A stretch of 64,000 nucleotides of DNA from Peptococcaceae bacterium (GTDB taxonomy: Bacteria > Bacillota > Peptococcia > Peptococcales > Peptococcaceae), in the NCBI GenBank assembly GCA_019420345.1, contig JAHZHI010000055.1:23969-87968 (forward strand), read 5' to 3'. The position numbers and the translations under genes are program-made. Positions 7,895-15,011 of the stretch are shown in pieces; positions within the stretch are counted from its first letter, which is position 1, and each line of letters opens with the position of its first letter. The notes below the pieces were generated by a model. It was not told the DNA's origin. It worked only from the letters and a program-made list of their open reading frames with translations, and searched no databases.

Positions 7895-8480
7895 TGCCAG
7901 CACCTCCTTCTGCACGCGCCGACGCGGCATGCAGTCCATCAATATAGCTCTGCACGGCCAGGCGGTACGACGCCGCCGGATCAATGACAGGCTGGGTAAA
8001 ATAGCCCGCTTCCTGCAGCATCAGATAGCCATGAATGAGCCCGCGCAGCATGCGGTGCATGGCGACCACCTCCTGCGGCGGCAGATGATACGCTTCAAGC
8101 GCACTGTAAAACGGCGCCAATGTTTCTTTAAAGGGGCCGCTCAAGGCCTCACCTTCTTTATTGCGCATGGCAATCGTCGCTTTGTAAAGTTCGGGATTCT
8201 CTTTCCCAAAACGATAGTACGCCTCGGCCAGCGCCCGCACCGCTTCATCCCCCTGTTTGCCAGCGATGGCCGCGCTCAGCACATCGTGCACCTGTCCCAT
8301 CACCGTTTCACCAACAGCGGTGTACAGTTCATCGATGTTGGCCACATGGTTGTACAGCGACGCCGCACGCACCCCCAGTCGTGCGGCCAATTCGCGCAGT
8401 GAAAACGCGTCCAGCCCCTGCGCTTCAATCATGGCCACAGCCTCAGCAACAATAAGATCTTTTGTCAAGCCTTTTCTCAT
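7878..8480 (-). CDS. TetR-family regulator of the adjacent MATE pump (200 aa)
   Basis: N-terminal TetR helix-turn-helix (LIVAEAVAMIEAQGLDAFSLRELAARLGVRAASLYNHV), followed by a C-terminal ligand domain of the WHG type (LAEAYYRFGKENPELYKATI). It is a likely local repressor: the gene lies upstream of the MATE gene with overlapping ends, and two palindromes matching the TetR binding style cover the promoter. The start ATG follows AGGGGATGATTGT. The inducer cannot be inferred. Confidence 0.88.
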   Translation of the reverse strand: MRKGLTKDLIVAEAVAMIEAQGLDAFSLRELAARLGVRAASLYNHVANIDELYTAVGETVMGQVHDVLSAAIAGKQGDEAVRALAEAYYRFGKENPELYKATIAMRNKEGEALSGPFKETLAPFYSALEAYHLPPQEVVAMHRMLRGLIHGYLMLQEAGYFTQPVIDPAASYRLAVQSYIDGLHAASARAEGGAGNECGK

Positions 8481-8492
8481 ACAATCATCCCC

Positions 8493-8543
8493 TTAACTAA
8501 CGACGTTAGTTAAAATTTTAAACTAACACCGTTCGTTTGTCAA
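8493..8543 (-). promoter_or_regulatory. promoter and paired TetR operators
   Basis: On the minus strand TTGACA (8538-8543) and TAAAAT (8515-8520) are 17 bases apart. TTAACTAAC-GAC-GTTAGTTAA (8493-8513) is a perfect palindrome just past the -10. AACTAAC-ACC-GTTCGTT (8521-8537) is a second copy with one mismatch filling the spacer. Confidence 0.8.
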
Positions 8544-8562
8544 TAAAGACGCAATATTCTTC

Positions 8563-8626
8563 TTGACAACGCTCACCAGTGTGGTATTCTATATGTAGAA
8601 TTTTTATATATAGAAATCCTACATAT
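8563..8626 (+). promoter_or_regulatory. promoter and long operator of the PadR-HAAS-DUF4097 operon
   Basis: TTGACA (8563-8568) and TATTCT (8585-8590) are 16 bases apart. Directly after the -10, 8591-8626 is a 36-base palindrome whose 18-base halves match at 16 positions, starting ATATGTAG and ending CTACATAT. It covers the expected transcription start and is a strong candidate PadR operator. Confidence 0.75.
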
Positions 8627-8646
8627 TATTTTAAGAAGGCGATACC

Positions 8647-8967
8647 GTGTATTATCCGCTATCTTCACTGCTCATCGAGTGTCTCATCCTGGCGATTGTT
8701 CGTGAACAAGATTCCTACGGCTACGAGATCAGTCAAACCGTCAAACTCGTTGCTGCGATCAAAGAATCCACCCTCTATCCCATTCTGAAAAAACTCGAAA
8801 CCAACGGTTACCTCACCACCTATTCCAAAGCCTTCAACAATCGAACGCGCAAATACTACCATCTTACCGACGCCGGGCGCGCTCAGCTGGAATTTTTGCA
8901 GCAGGAATGGCAGGAATACCGCAGCACCATCGACGGCATCATTGAAGGGAGCATTCGACATGAATAA
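8647..8967 (+). CDS. PadR-family regulator (106 aa)
   Basis: Minimal PadR protein of the short (s1) type: SSLLIECLILAIVREQDSYGYEI at the N-terminus, ESTLYPILKKLETNG as recognition segment and NRTRKYYHLTDAGRAQL as wing, with only a short C-terminal helix. It starts an operon with a HAAS-domain protein and a DUF4097 protein, a frequent Firmicutes arrangement in which the HAAS (DUF1700) protein is thought to work with the PadR switch. A 36-base palindrome lies in its promoter. Its end overlaps the next start by 8 bases. Confidence 0.88.
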   Translation: MYYPLSSLLIECLILAIVREQDSYGYEISQTVKLVAAIKESTLYPILKKLETNGYLTTYSKAFNNRTRKYYHLTDAGRAQLEFLQQEWQEYRSTIDGIIEGSIRHE

Positions 8968-9559
8968 CGAAACCTATCAGCGCATTCTCACAAAAGACGA
9001 GTATCTCGCAGAACTCAGCCGCTATCTGCGCAAGCTGCCGCAGGATGATTACGAAAGCGCCATGGCCTATTTCACCGAGTATTTTGAAGAGGCCGGTCCT
9101 GAAAACGAAGCGCAGGCCATCAACGATCTTGGCACGCCGAAAGAAGCAGCCGCTGAGCTGTTGCAAAACCTCCTGCACGATGATGGACAGCAGCACAAAA
9201 GCGACACCGCACGCACATTGAAAATCGCAGCGATTGCCATGCTGCTCTCGCCGCTTGGCTGGCTTGGACTTATCGTTGGCGGCGCGCTGCTGATTGCAGC
9301 CGCTGCCGTTATCGTCGCCATCATCGCCAGCGCCATCGCGGTCGATGCCGCGCTGTTTTACAGTGGCGGTGCACTCATCATGTACACCATCACAACCCTC
9401 GGCCACTCACTGCCTGCCGCCGGGGTTGTCGGTGGAAGCGGCATTCTCTGTCTCGGCCTCGGCCTGCTCATCATCACCATCGGCCTTGCCCTTTGCCGCG
9501 GCATCGTCCATGGTGTCATGCTCCTGATCCGCCGCCTCTCACAGAAAGGACGTGTTTAA
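8960..9559 (+). CDS. HAAS (DUF1700) domain membrane protein (199 aa)
   Basis: Residues 1-75 match the HAAS/DUF1700 signature: TKDEYLAELSRYLRKLP, then an acidic stretch YFTEYFEEAG and INDLGTPKEAAAEL. The remainder is strongly hydrophobic, with four to five membrane segments rich in Ala, Gly and Ile. The start MNNETY at 8960 is preferred; it overlaps padR by 8 bases. The protein probably relays a membrane state to, or acts with, the PadR regulator. That role is inferred from genomic association of the families. Confidence 0.8.
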   Translation: MNNETYQRILTKDEYLAELSRYLRKLPQDDYESAMAYFTEYFEEAGPENEAQAINDLGTPKEAAAELLQNLLHDDGQQHKSDTARTLKIAAIAMLLSPLGWLGLIVGGALLIAAAAVIVAIIASAIAVDAALFYSGGALIMYTITTLGHSLPAAGVVGGSGILCLGLGLLIITIGLALCRGIVHGVMLLIRRLSQKGRV

Positions 9560-9562
9560 TCC

Positions 9563-10396
9563 ATGAAAAAGCTCAATAGGATTCTTCTTGTTCTCAGCCT
9601 TGCGCTCTGCCTGGTCGGCGGCGTCCTGCTCGCTGTCGGTGCCTTTGCCGGCGGCATTGACGACGCCCAGGAGATCGCCGGCACTCGTACACGCACCTAC
9701 AACCAGGAAAAAATGCAGCTCGAAGACTTCACAGCCATCGATGCCGATCTCGCCACTTCCGATCTTGAGATTCGCCCATCCAGCGATGACCACGCCTATC
9801 TGGAATATCACATTGACGCCCCACTTGACCGTCAGCCCCTTGAAACGACCGTGCAAAATCAGGTGCTCACCCTGCGTGATTGGCGCGAAGGCGAAAGCAA
9901 CGACGTCACACCTTCTGTCTCAAATCTTCTCAGCTGGCTGCCATATGGCGAACATCGCAGCATCAATAACAGTGAAGTCATTCTCTACCTGCCTGCGACC
10001 ACCTTTGAGCGCTGCACCATCGACATGGACATTGGCGAACTCACCATCGATGGACTGAATGCCAGCGCACTTGATCTGTCTCTCAGCGTCGGCGATCTTA
10101 CCCTTAAAAACTGCACCTTTGCCAGCAGCGACATTGACCTGGACCTGGGCGACGCCAATGGTGACAATATCTCCATGACTGGCGACAACAGTGTCAGTCT
10201 CTCCACCGGTGACCTTTCCTTCAAACTGACAAATCCAGATACTCTGAACATTAACGCCGATACAGACATAGGCGACGTTAACACCAACGACCGCTACACT
10301 GGTAACCTTAGCGACAGCCACTTCAACCAAACCAGCGACAACGCCAGCGGCAGCCTCACCCTTTACGCTGACCTTGGCGACATCACACTCGAATAA
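9563..10396 (+). CDS. DUF4097 surface protein with N-terminal membrane anchor (277 aa)
   Basis: One hydrophobic segment (about residues 6-30) is followed by roughly 240 residues of short repeating beta strands with regular hydrophobic/Asp-Gly-Asn alternation (for example LDLSLSVGDLTLKNC and DIDLDLGDANGD). This is the DUF4097 putative adhesin fold, probably a small beta-helix on the outer face of the membrane. It starts three bases after the HAAS gene behind AGAAAGGACG. As last gene of the PadR operon it is the likely output of that switch. Confidence 0.75.
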   Translation: MKKLNRILLVLSLALCLVGGVLLAVGAFAGGIDDAQEIAGTRTRTYNQEKMQLEDFTAIDADLATSDLEIRPSSDDHAYLEYHIDAPLDRQPLETTVQNQVLTLRDWREGESNDVTPSVSNLLSWLPYGEHRSINNSEVILYLPATTFERCTIDMDIGELTIDGLNASALDLSLSVGDLTLKNCTFASSDIDLDLGDANGDNISMTGDNSVSLSTGDLSFKLTNPDTLNINADTDIGDVNTNDRYTGNLSDSHFNQTSDNASGSLTLYADLGDITLE

Positions 10397-10457
10397 ACAT
10401 CATCACAACCTCATTCTTTATCATTTATTGAACGAAAAAAATATTTCTCTCCGTTTT

Positions 10458-10485
10458 GAAGCAGCAAATTGGCTGCTTCTTTTTT
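10458..10485 (+). terminator. intrinsic terminator after the DUF4097 gene
   Basis: Arms GAAGCAGC/GCTGCTTC around a 6-base loop, followed by six T. Confidence 0.85.
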
Positions 10486-10531
10486 ATGTTCCGAAAATAG
10501 TGTCTGTTAATTGCTGCTCCCGTTATTTTCA

Positions 10532-10578
10532 TTGACACAAGCTGCCTCTCGCACTATTATAGTTCTGAAACGAACTAT
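10532..10578 (+). promoter_or_regulatory. promoter and operator of the MarR/MATE operon
   Basis: TTGACA (10532-10537) and TATTAT (10555-10560) are 17 bases apart. ATAGTTC-6-GAACTAT (10559-10578) is a perfect inverted repeat overlapping the end of the -10, the usual position for MarR autorepression. Confidence 0.8.
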
Positions 10579-10596
10579 TTTCAAAGGAGTGTCTGT

Positions 10597-11049
10597 ATGG
10601 ATACGCACTGGAACATTCTATTCACCGTCAAAGAAGCCTATTCAAGCTGCATCCATCCGATCTGCGAAAAATACGGCATCAATTTAATGGCATATTCTAT
10701 TTTAATGTTATTGGCAGACAATGCAGCGCAAAATACGGCACAAGAGCTCGCAAACACCTATCATTTGTCAAAATCACACATCTCAACATCCTTGACAGCA
10801 TTGGAAAACAAAGGCTACATACAACGTTTGAAAAAAAATGGCCAGCGAAAAAACATCCACATCAAGATACTGCCAGCCGGGTTTGAAGTTGTCACAGCAG
10901 GAAAATCTGCCCTGGGCGACCTGGCACAAGTTGCTGCGCAGGGATTTTCAGAGCAGGAAGCCCTTTTTTTAAACAATAGTTTGATTAGGCTCAACGACAA
11001 CCTGGAACGATACATTCAAGGAAAACAGGAGGAAAAACAATCGTTATGA
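10597..11049 (+). CDS. MarR-family transcriptional regulator (150 aa)
   Basis: Winged-helix MarR protein: NTAQELANTYHLSKSHISTSLTALENKGYIQRL is the DNA-binding segment, followed by a short wing with KNGQRKN and a C-terminal dimerisation helix. It probably represses its own operon with the MATE pump that follows; the stop overlaps the pump start by four bases (ATGA). The start follows AAAGGAGTG. The AT content is somewhat above that of the preceding genes. Confidence 0.88.
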   Translation: MDTHWNILFTVKEAYSSCIHPICEKYGINLMAYSILMLLADNAAQNTAQELANTYHLSKSHISTSLTALENKGYIQRLKKNGQRKNIHIKILPAGFEVVTAGKSALGDLAQVAAQGFSEQEALFLNNSLIRLNDNLERYIQGKQEEKQSL

Positions 11050-12401
11050 AAGAAGATCTCTCACAAGATAAAAGAATCTATACCATGGCAGAGGAAACAC
11101 CGGTAAAAGCCGTGCTTAAAATGGGCGTGCCCGTCACAATGGGCATGCTGTTCATGGTCGTTTACAATCTCGTCGACACCTATTTCATTGGGTTGCTCCA
11201 TGACGACTACCAACTGGCGGCTACGAACCTTTCTTATCCTGTAATGATGGTATCGGTCGCAATTGCAAACATCGTGGGCAACGGCGGCGCTTCGTACATA
11301 GCCCGCTGTATTGGTGCCGGCCAACGGGAACGTGCAGCACACACACTCACAACCGGCCTTGAAATGATTCTCATCTGCGGCATTTTACTAGCCATCGTCG
11401 GCACGATATGGATCGACCCCATCGTCACACTGCTAGGGGCATCTGAAAAAACATTTGCCTATACGAAAGATTACTGTCTTGTGACGATCCTCGGTTCTGT
11501 ATTTTTAATGAGCAATTTTGCCGTGGGGCAGCTGCTGCGCAGCGAGGGGTCAACATTCTACTCAATGATCGGCATGATCAGCGGCACCATTGCCAACATC
11601 ATTTTGGACCCAATCTTTATTTTCACCTTTAACTTGCAAATAACAGGCGCTGCCATCGCCACAGTGCTTGGCAACGTGCTCAGCACCGCCATCTTCTTAT
11701 CCTTCTATATCAGAAGGAAAACCCTTTTGAGACCATCTCTGCAATATATCAAGCCAAAGAAAAAAATTGTCAAAGAAATTCTGCTCGTGGGCGTGCCGAG
11801 CACACTCGAGCAGCTTTTTGCAACCGTCGCCATGATTGTCAACAACAACCTCGCTGCCGGTTACGGTGAGCAGACCGTTGCCGCCATGGGTATCGTCAAC
11901 AAGATTATGAGCTTTGGCACCTACATCTACCAGGGCATGGCCGGTGGCTGCCAACCATTAATGGGCTATAACTTTGGAGCGCGCAATTATAAGCGCATGA
12001 AACGCCTGCTCATCACCGGCGCCTCCGTCACTGCCGCAATCGAGCTGGTGGTCATGGCGATCTTTGGTCTTTTCGCACCATACTTGATTAGTATTTTCAC
12101 CGCTTCCGCCGAAGTCATCTCAATCGGTGCCACCACCATGCGGGCACTCATGCTGATGCTGCCCTTCGTTGCTGTAACCACCATTGTCCGGAGCACTTTC
12201 AACGCCATGGGAAAACCAATGTTTGCCTTTGGCATCACCGTCATCCGTCAAGGAGTGCTCTACATTCCATTCTTATTGCTCTTCAACCATCTATGGGGTT
12301 ACACCGGATTGATCCATGCACAGCCTAGCGAAGAAGTCGTCTGCATGCTCTTCGCCCTGTGGCTAATGTTTTCACGTTTGAAAAAACTCCCAAATCAATA
12401 A
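11046..12401 (+). CDS. MATE-family efflux transporter (451 aa)
   Basis: Second MATE transporter of the window, with twelve membrane segments. Helix 1 is preceded by VPVTMGMLFMVVYNLVDTYFIG, and the second-half marker is MGYNFGARNYKRMKRLL. It is translationally coupled to the MarR gene by a four-base overlap, so it is probably an inducible drug or dye exporter. It is clearly a different subgroup from the pump at 6527, which argues against recent duplication. Coupling ion and substrate are unknown. Confidence 0.88.
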   Translation: MKEDLSQDKRIYTMAEETPVKAVLKMGVPVTMGMLFMVVYNLVDTYFIGLLHDDYQLAATNLSYPVMMVSVAIANIVGNGGASYIARCIGAGQRERAAHTLTTGLEMILICGILLAIVGTIWIDPIVTLLGASEKTFAYTKDYCLVTILGSVFLMSNFAVGQLLRSEGSTFYSMIGMISGTIANIILDPIFIFTFNLQITGAAIATVLGNVLSTAIFLSFYIRRKTLLRPSLQYIKPKKKIVKEILLVGVPSTLEQLFATVAMIVNNNLAAGYGEQTVAAMGIVNKIMSFGTYIYQGMAGGCQPLMGYNFGARNYKRMKRLLITGASVTAAIELVVMAIFGLFAPYLISIFTASAEVISIGATTMRALMLMLPFVAVTTIVRSTFNAMGKPMFAFGITVIRQGVLYIPFLLLFNHLWGYTGLIHAQPSEEVVCMLFALWLMFSRLKKLPNQ

Positions 12402-12421
12402 ACCGCTCCCTTCGCCCATAC

Positions 12422-12463
12422 GAGGCGTGGCAACTGTAGAATACAGCTGTTACGCCTCTTTTT
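12422..12463 (+). terminator. intrinsic terminator of the MarR/MATE operon
   Basis: Outer arms GAGGCGT/ACGCCTC with further inner pairing (CTGT/ACAG) and a five-T tail. Confidence 0.8.
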
Positions 12464-12545
12464 CATTCTACATGCAGGCATAAGAAAAGCCCAAACCATC
12501 GGATCAACCAAACGATTTGAGCAAAACAATATTCTGATGTTCTAT

Positions 12546-12591
12546 TTACGCTTCTACCTGACGCACAAGGTTGACCATTTCGATGGCGGCC
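12546..12591. repeat. left copy of a 46-bp direct repeat of the ribH 3' end
   Basis: Bases 12546-12591 equal 17121-17166 at 45 of 46 positions (A at 12567 against G at 17142), in the same orientation, and similarity continues for six bases after a one-base gap. The right copy is the functional end of ribH including its stop codon. The two copies bound the AT-rich insert. Confidence 0.85.
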
Positions 12592-12692
12592 TGGCGCAAT
12601 TCTTGATCATGAGGACGCCTTAAACATTCACACAGATAGATCCAGAAACCATCCACATAACTAGTAACCGAACCAACCATTTTATCCCCCAT
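12546..12692 (-). CDS. small chimeric ORF ending in the ribH C-terminus (48 aa)
   Basis: An ATG two bases after the stop of the Crp-like gene opens a 48-codon frame. The first 34 residues (MGDKMVGSVTSYVDG...) have no family I recognise. The last 14, [14 protein letters not shown], are identical to the end of lumazine synthase and use the same frame and stop, because the ORF reads into the repeated ribH 3' end. It may be translated with the regulator gene, or may only mark a junction. An internal ATG at codon 5 has the better GGGGGA spacing. Confidence 0.4.
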   Translation of the reverse strand: MGDKMVGSVTSYVDGFWIYLCECLRRPHDQELRQAAIEMVNLVRQVEA

Positions 12693-12694
12693 AT

Positions 12695-13372
12695 CTATCT
12701 CATTCGCTGTTCTTCTAATTCAGAAATCATTCTTCCTAAATAATCCAAATCAATGACTAAAATACGTTTTCCTGATAAACGTTGTATAACGCCTAACTTT
12801 TCCAACTCCAACAAATATTTACTAATATTTGTTGTATGTGTACCAATCAACGATGCCATATCCTGACGAGATAAATAATCATCTAATATGACACCTCGTT
12901 CTAATTTTACAGAAGATGTTATTGCTATTTCATAGAGCAACCTATAAAAGCGTACTTTACAAAATAAATTTGAATCATTGATAAAATTCTCTATTAATCC
13001 TTCATATCTTTCATATACCTGATTCATAAAATTTAAAAAGAAATCTGGTATTGCCGCTCCCAATGAAAAAAAGTCTTCTTTCGTTATCATCAACAACTCA
13101 CAAGTTTTAACAACCTGAATTTGTTTACTAATATTAAGCTTTTTTGCATGAAAAGTGGGAATAACGCAACCATCTCTTAGCAACCAAAGCAACCGCTCAT
13201 TGCCTTCCATATCATTAACATATACTTTAATAATACCATGATTTAAAAGATAAATATATTTGTCATCCGGAGAAAAAAATTGTTCCCCAGCTTCCAACGT
13301 ATATTTTAGCTGTGCATTGTCTAAAAAGACATTTTTCAAATATATATCATATGAAAAAAAATCAAAAACCAT
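12695..13372 (-). CDS. Crp/Fnr-family transcriptional regulator (225 aa)
   Basis: Residues 1-130 form a cyclic-nucleotide-binding-like beta-roll (YIYLLNHGIIKVYVNDMEGNERLLWLL), followed by the dimer helix and a winged helix-turn-helix (LSRQDMASLIGTHTTNISKYLLELEKLGVI). No N-terminal cysteine set for an Fnr iron-sulfur cluster is visible, so the ligand is probably a small effector. The gene lies downstream of the transporter and phosphodiesterase genes on the same strand and probably controls them. Codon use is AT-rich, matching the insert. Confidence 0.82.
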   Translation of the reverse strand: MVFDFFSYDIYLKNVFLDNAQLKYTLEAGEQFFSPDDKYIYLLNHGIIKVYVNDMEGNERLLWLLRDGCVIPTFHAKKLNISKQIQVVKTCELLMITKEDFFSLGAAIPDFFLNFMNQVYERYEGLIENFINDSNLFCKVRFYRLLYEIAITSSVKLERGVILDDYLSRQDMASLIGTHTTNISKYLLELEKLGVIQRLSGKRILVIDLDYLGRMISELEEQRMR

Positions 13373-13440
13373 TGCCTATCACCATCCACTGCACTTGTAC
13401 TACTAATATATACGCAACCAAACCACTACACAATACTTTA

Positions 13441-13480
13441 AATCAAACAAGCGACAGGAAATACCGTCACTTGTTTGATT
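13441..13480 (-). terminator. hairpin after the transporter gene
   Basis: Arms AATCAAACAA and TTGTTTGATT with inner GAC/GTC pairing, just past the transporter stop at 13487. The T tract after it is short, so termination may be partial. Confidence 0.5.
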
Positions 13481-13486
13481 TAAAAA

Positions 13487-14932
13487 CTATAGCATTACAA
13501 ATCCCAATGGAATTCCCACACAGATCATGGATAATTCAACCGTCAGAAGAACAATAATCCCATATTTTAAAGCTTCTCGTTTACCAATCCATTCATACCC
13601 ATAAATCAAAGCCCCACGATTAGATGCTGCTGGTGTTGAAAGAGCAGCCAATAAACATTGACTACCACCCGCAGCAATAATCAATGCAACTTGTTCCGCC
13701 ATTCCAATTTCAATAACCAATGAGCTAATTAATGGAATTAATGTTGTTGCTAATATTAAATTATGTGCAAATTGTGTAGTAACACCTAATAAAATTAAAC
13801 TAAAGACAATAATGACCACTGGTGACATACTATAGAACAATGGAGAAATAATCTCAACAATGTATCCAATAATATTCGTATCTTCAGAAGCTAGTGCCGC
13901 TCCCATCGGCATTGTTGCTGCAACCAATGCCATTAAGTCCCAATTCACACCTTTGTGTTCCAACGTAGCAAAATCGGCAACGCTTTTTTCTTTGAAACGC
14001 AGTGCACAGGCAATACATATCGCAATAATCAAACATCCAAAATCACCAACCAGGTTATAAAATCGAACAAGAAAGAAGCTTTCTGGCAATATTAACGGTA
14101 ATAGAATTACGATTGTAAATCCTACGACAATACTCCCGGATATAATTTGTGCCTTCTCGAACTTTGAGCTTCGACCGTTTGTAATTTGTTCCACTGTTAA
14201 TGATTTAAACTTTGAAACATCCACATGCAATATTTTTCCGGCAATTATATACAATACTAACGCAACAAAAGAAATAACGATCATATAAACAATAAATTTT
14301 CCAGAAGGAATAGAAAGACCCGTAGCTTGATTCAAGGCATTCAAACATACTTTAGGAAAAACTTGATACGGCATAACCGTTCCGCCAAGTGTCGCCATTT
14401 GTAAAACACCAACATGTAAAAATGCAGCAGTGTTGTGTTTTCGTTCATACCCAACGATATCACAAATGCTCCCCAAAATTGCCCAGAAGAAGAATATAAT
14501 AGCATAAGTCATAATGAAAATGCCTAAGATATAGGCCGCTATGAATAACATAATAACAAAAACCCAAGGCTTTCCAGCAATGAATCGTCTAGTCAAAAAC
14601 CAAATAGCAACCTTTTCACTAAGCCCCGATTCCGTTGCATAAGACGCAATGATAAAAAAGAAGAAAATCTGTAAAAAAGTGCTATTCCCAAAACCTTGTG
14701 CAAATGCGTCAGATACCGTCACATAACCTGTAGTGCCCAAAGCAACCAATCCCAGAAAAGATGGCCACAACATATCCACAAACATCCATCCATAGACAAG
14801 CCCTAAAAAAACACCCAATACTTTCATACCAATATCGGTTATTGAGCCAATTTCTGGCAAATAACCAAAGCCAAACATGATGAGCAACATTATAATACTA
14901 TGAATATTATACTTTATATCTTTGTTCAACAT
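13487..14932 (-). CDS. DASS/SLC13-like anion transporter (481 aa)
   Basis: Polytopic inner-membrane protein with about twelve hydrophobic segments. The layout fits the divalent-anion:sodium symporter (SLC13/ArsB-NhaD-like) group: a first-half re-entrant stretch near VGVLQMATLGGTVMPYQVF and a symmetric second-half stretch near GGSQCLLAALSTPAASNRGAL, where such families place substrate-binding turns. The start MLNKDIKY at 14932 follows AAGGGGCG. Next to a phosphodiesterase it may import an organic acid or a hydrolysis product. This substrate idea is inference. Confidence 0.7.
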   Translation of the reverse strand: MLNKDIKYNIHSIIMLLIMFGFGYLPEIGSITDIGMKVLGVFLGLVYGWMFVDMLWPSFLGLVALGTTGYVTVSDAFAQGFGNSTFLQIFFFFIIASYATESGLSEKVAIWFLTRRFIAGKPWVFVIMLFIAAYILGIFIMTYAIIFFFWAILGSICDIVGYERKHNTAAFLHVGVLQMATLGGTVMPYQVFPKVCLNALNQATGLSIPSGKFIVYMIVISFVALVLYIIAGKILHVDVSKFKSLTVEQITNGRSSKFEKAQIISGSIVVGFTIVILLPLILPESFFLVRFYNLVGDFGCLIIAICIACALRFKEKSVADFATLEHKGVNWDLMALVAATMPMGAALASEDTNIIGYIVEIISPLFYSMSPVVIIVFSLILLGVTTQFAHNLILATTLIPLISSLVIEIGMAEQVALIIAAGGSQCLLAALSTPAASNRGALIYGYEWIGKREALKYGIIVLLTVELSMICVGIPLGFVML

Positions 14933-14957
14933 AAACTTTCGCCCCTTTATGTTGAAA

Positions 14958-14994
14958 GCCCCCGGCAATCTTGATCAACAAACTGCCGGGAGCC
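14958..14994 (-). other. intercistronic stem between phosphodiesterase and transporter genes
   Basis: Arms CCCGGCA (14961-14967) and TGCCGGG (14984-14990), extended by flanking GC pairs, form a GC-rich stem in an otherwise AT-rich insert. The T tract is weak, so it may act as an attenuator or mRNA-stability element rather than a full terminator. Confidence 0.5.
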
Positions 14995-15011
14995 TTCTTT
15001 TCACCTAATGT

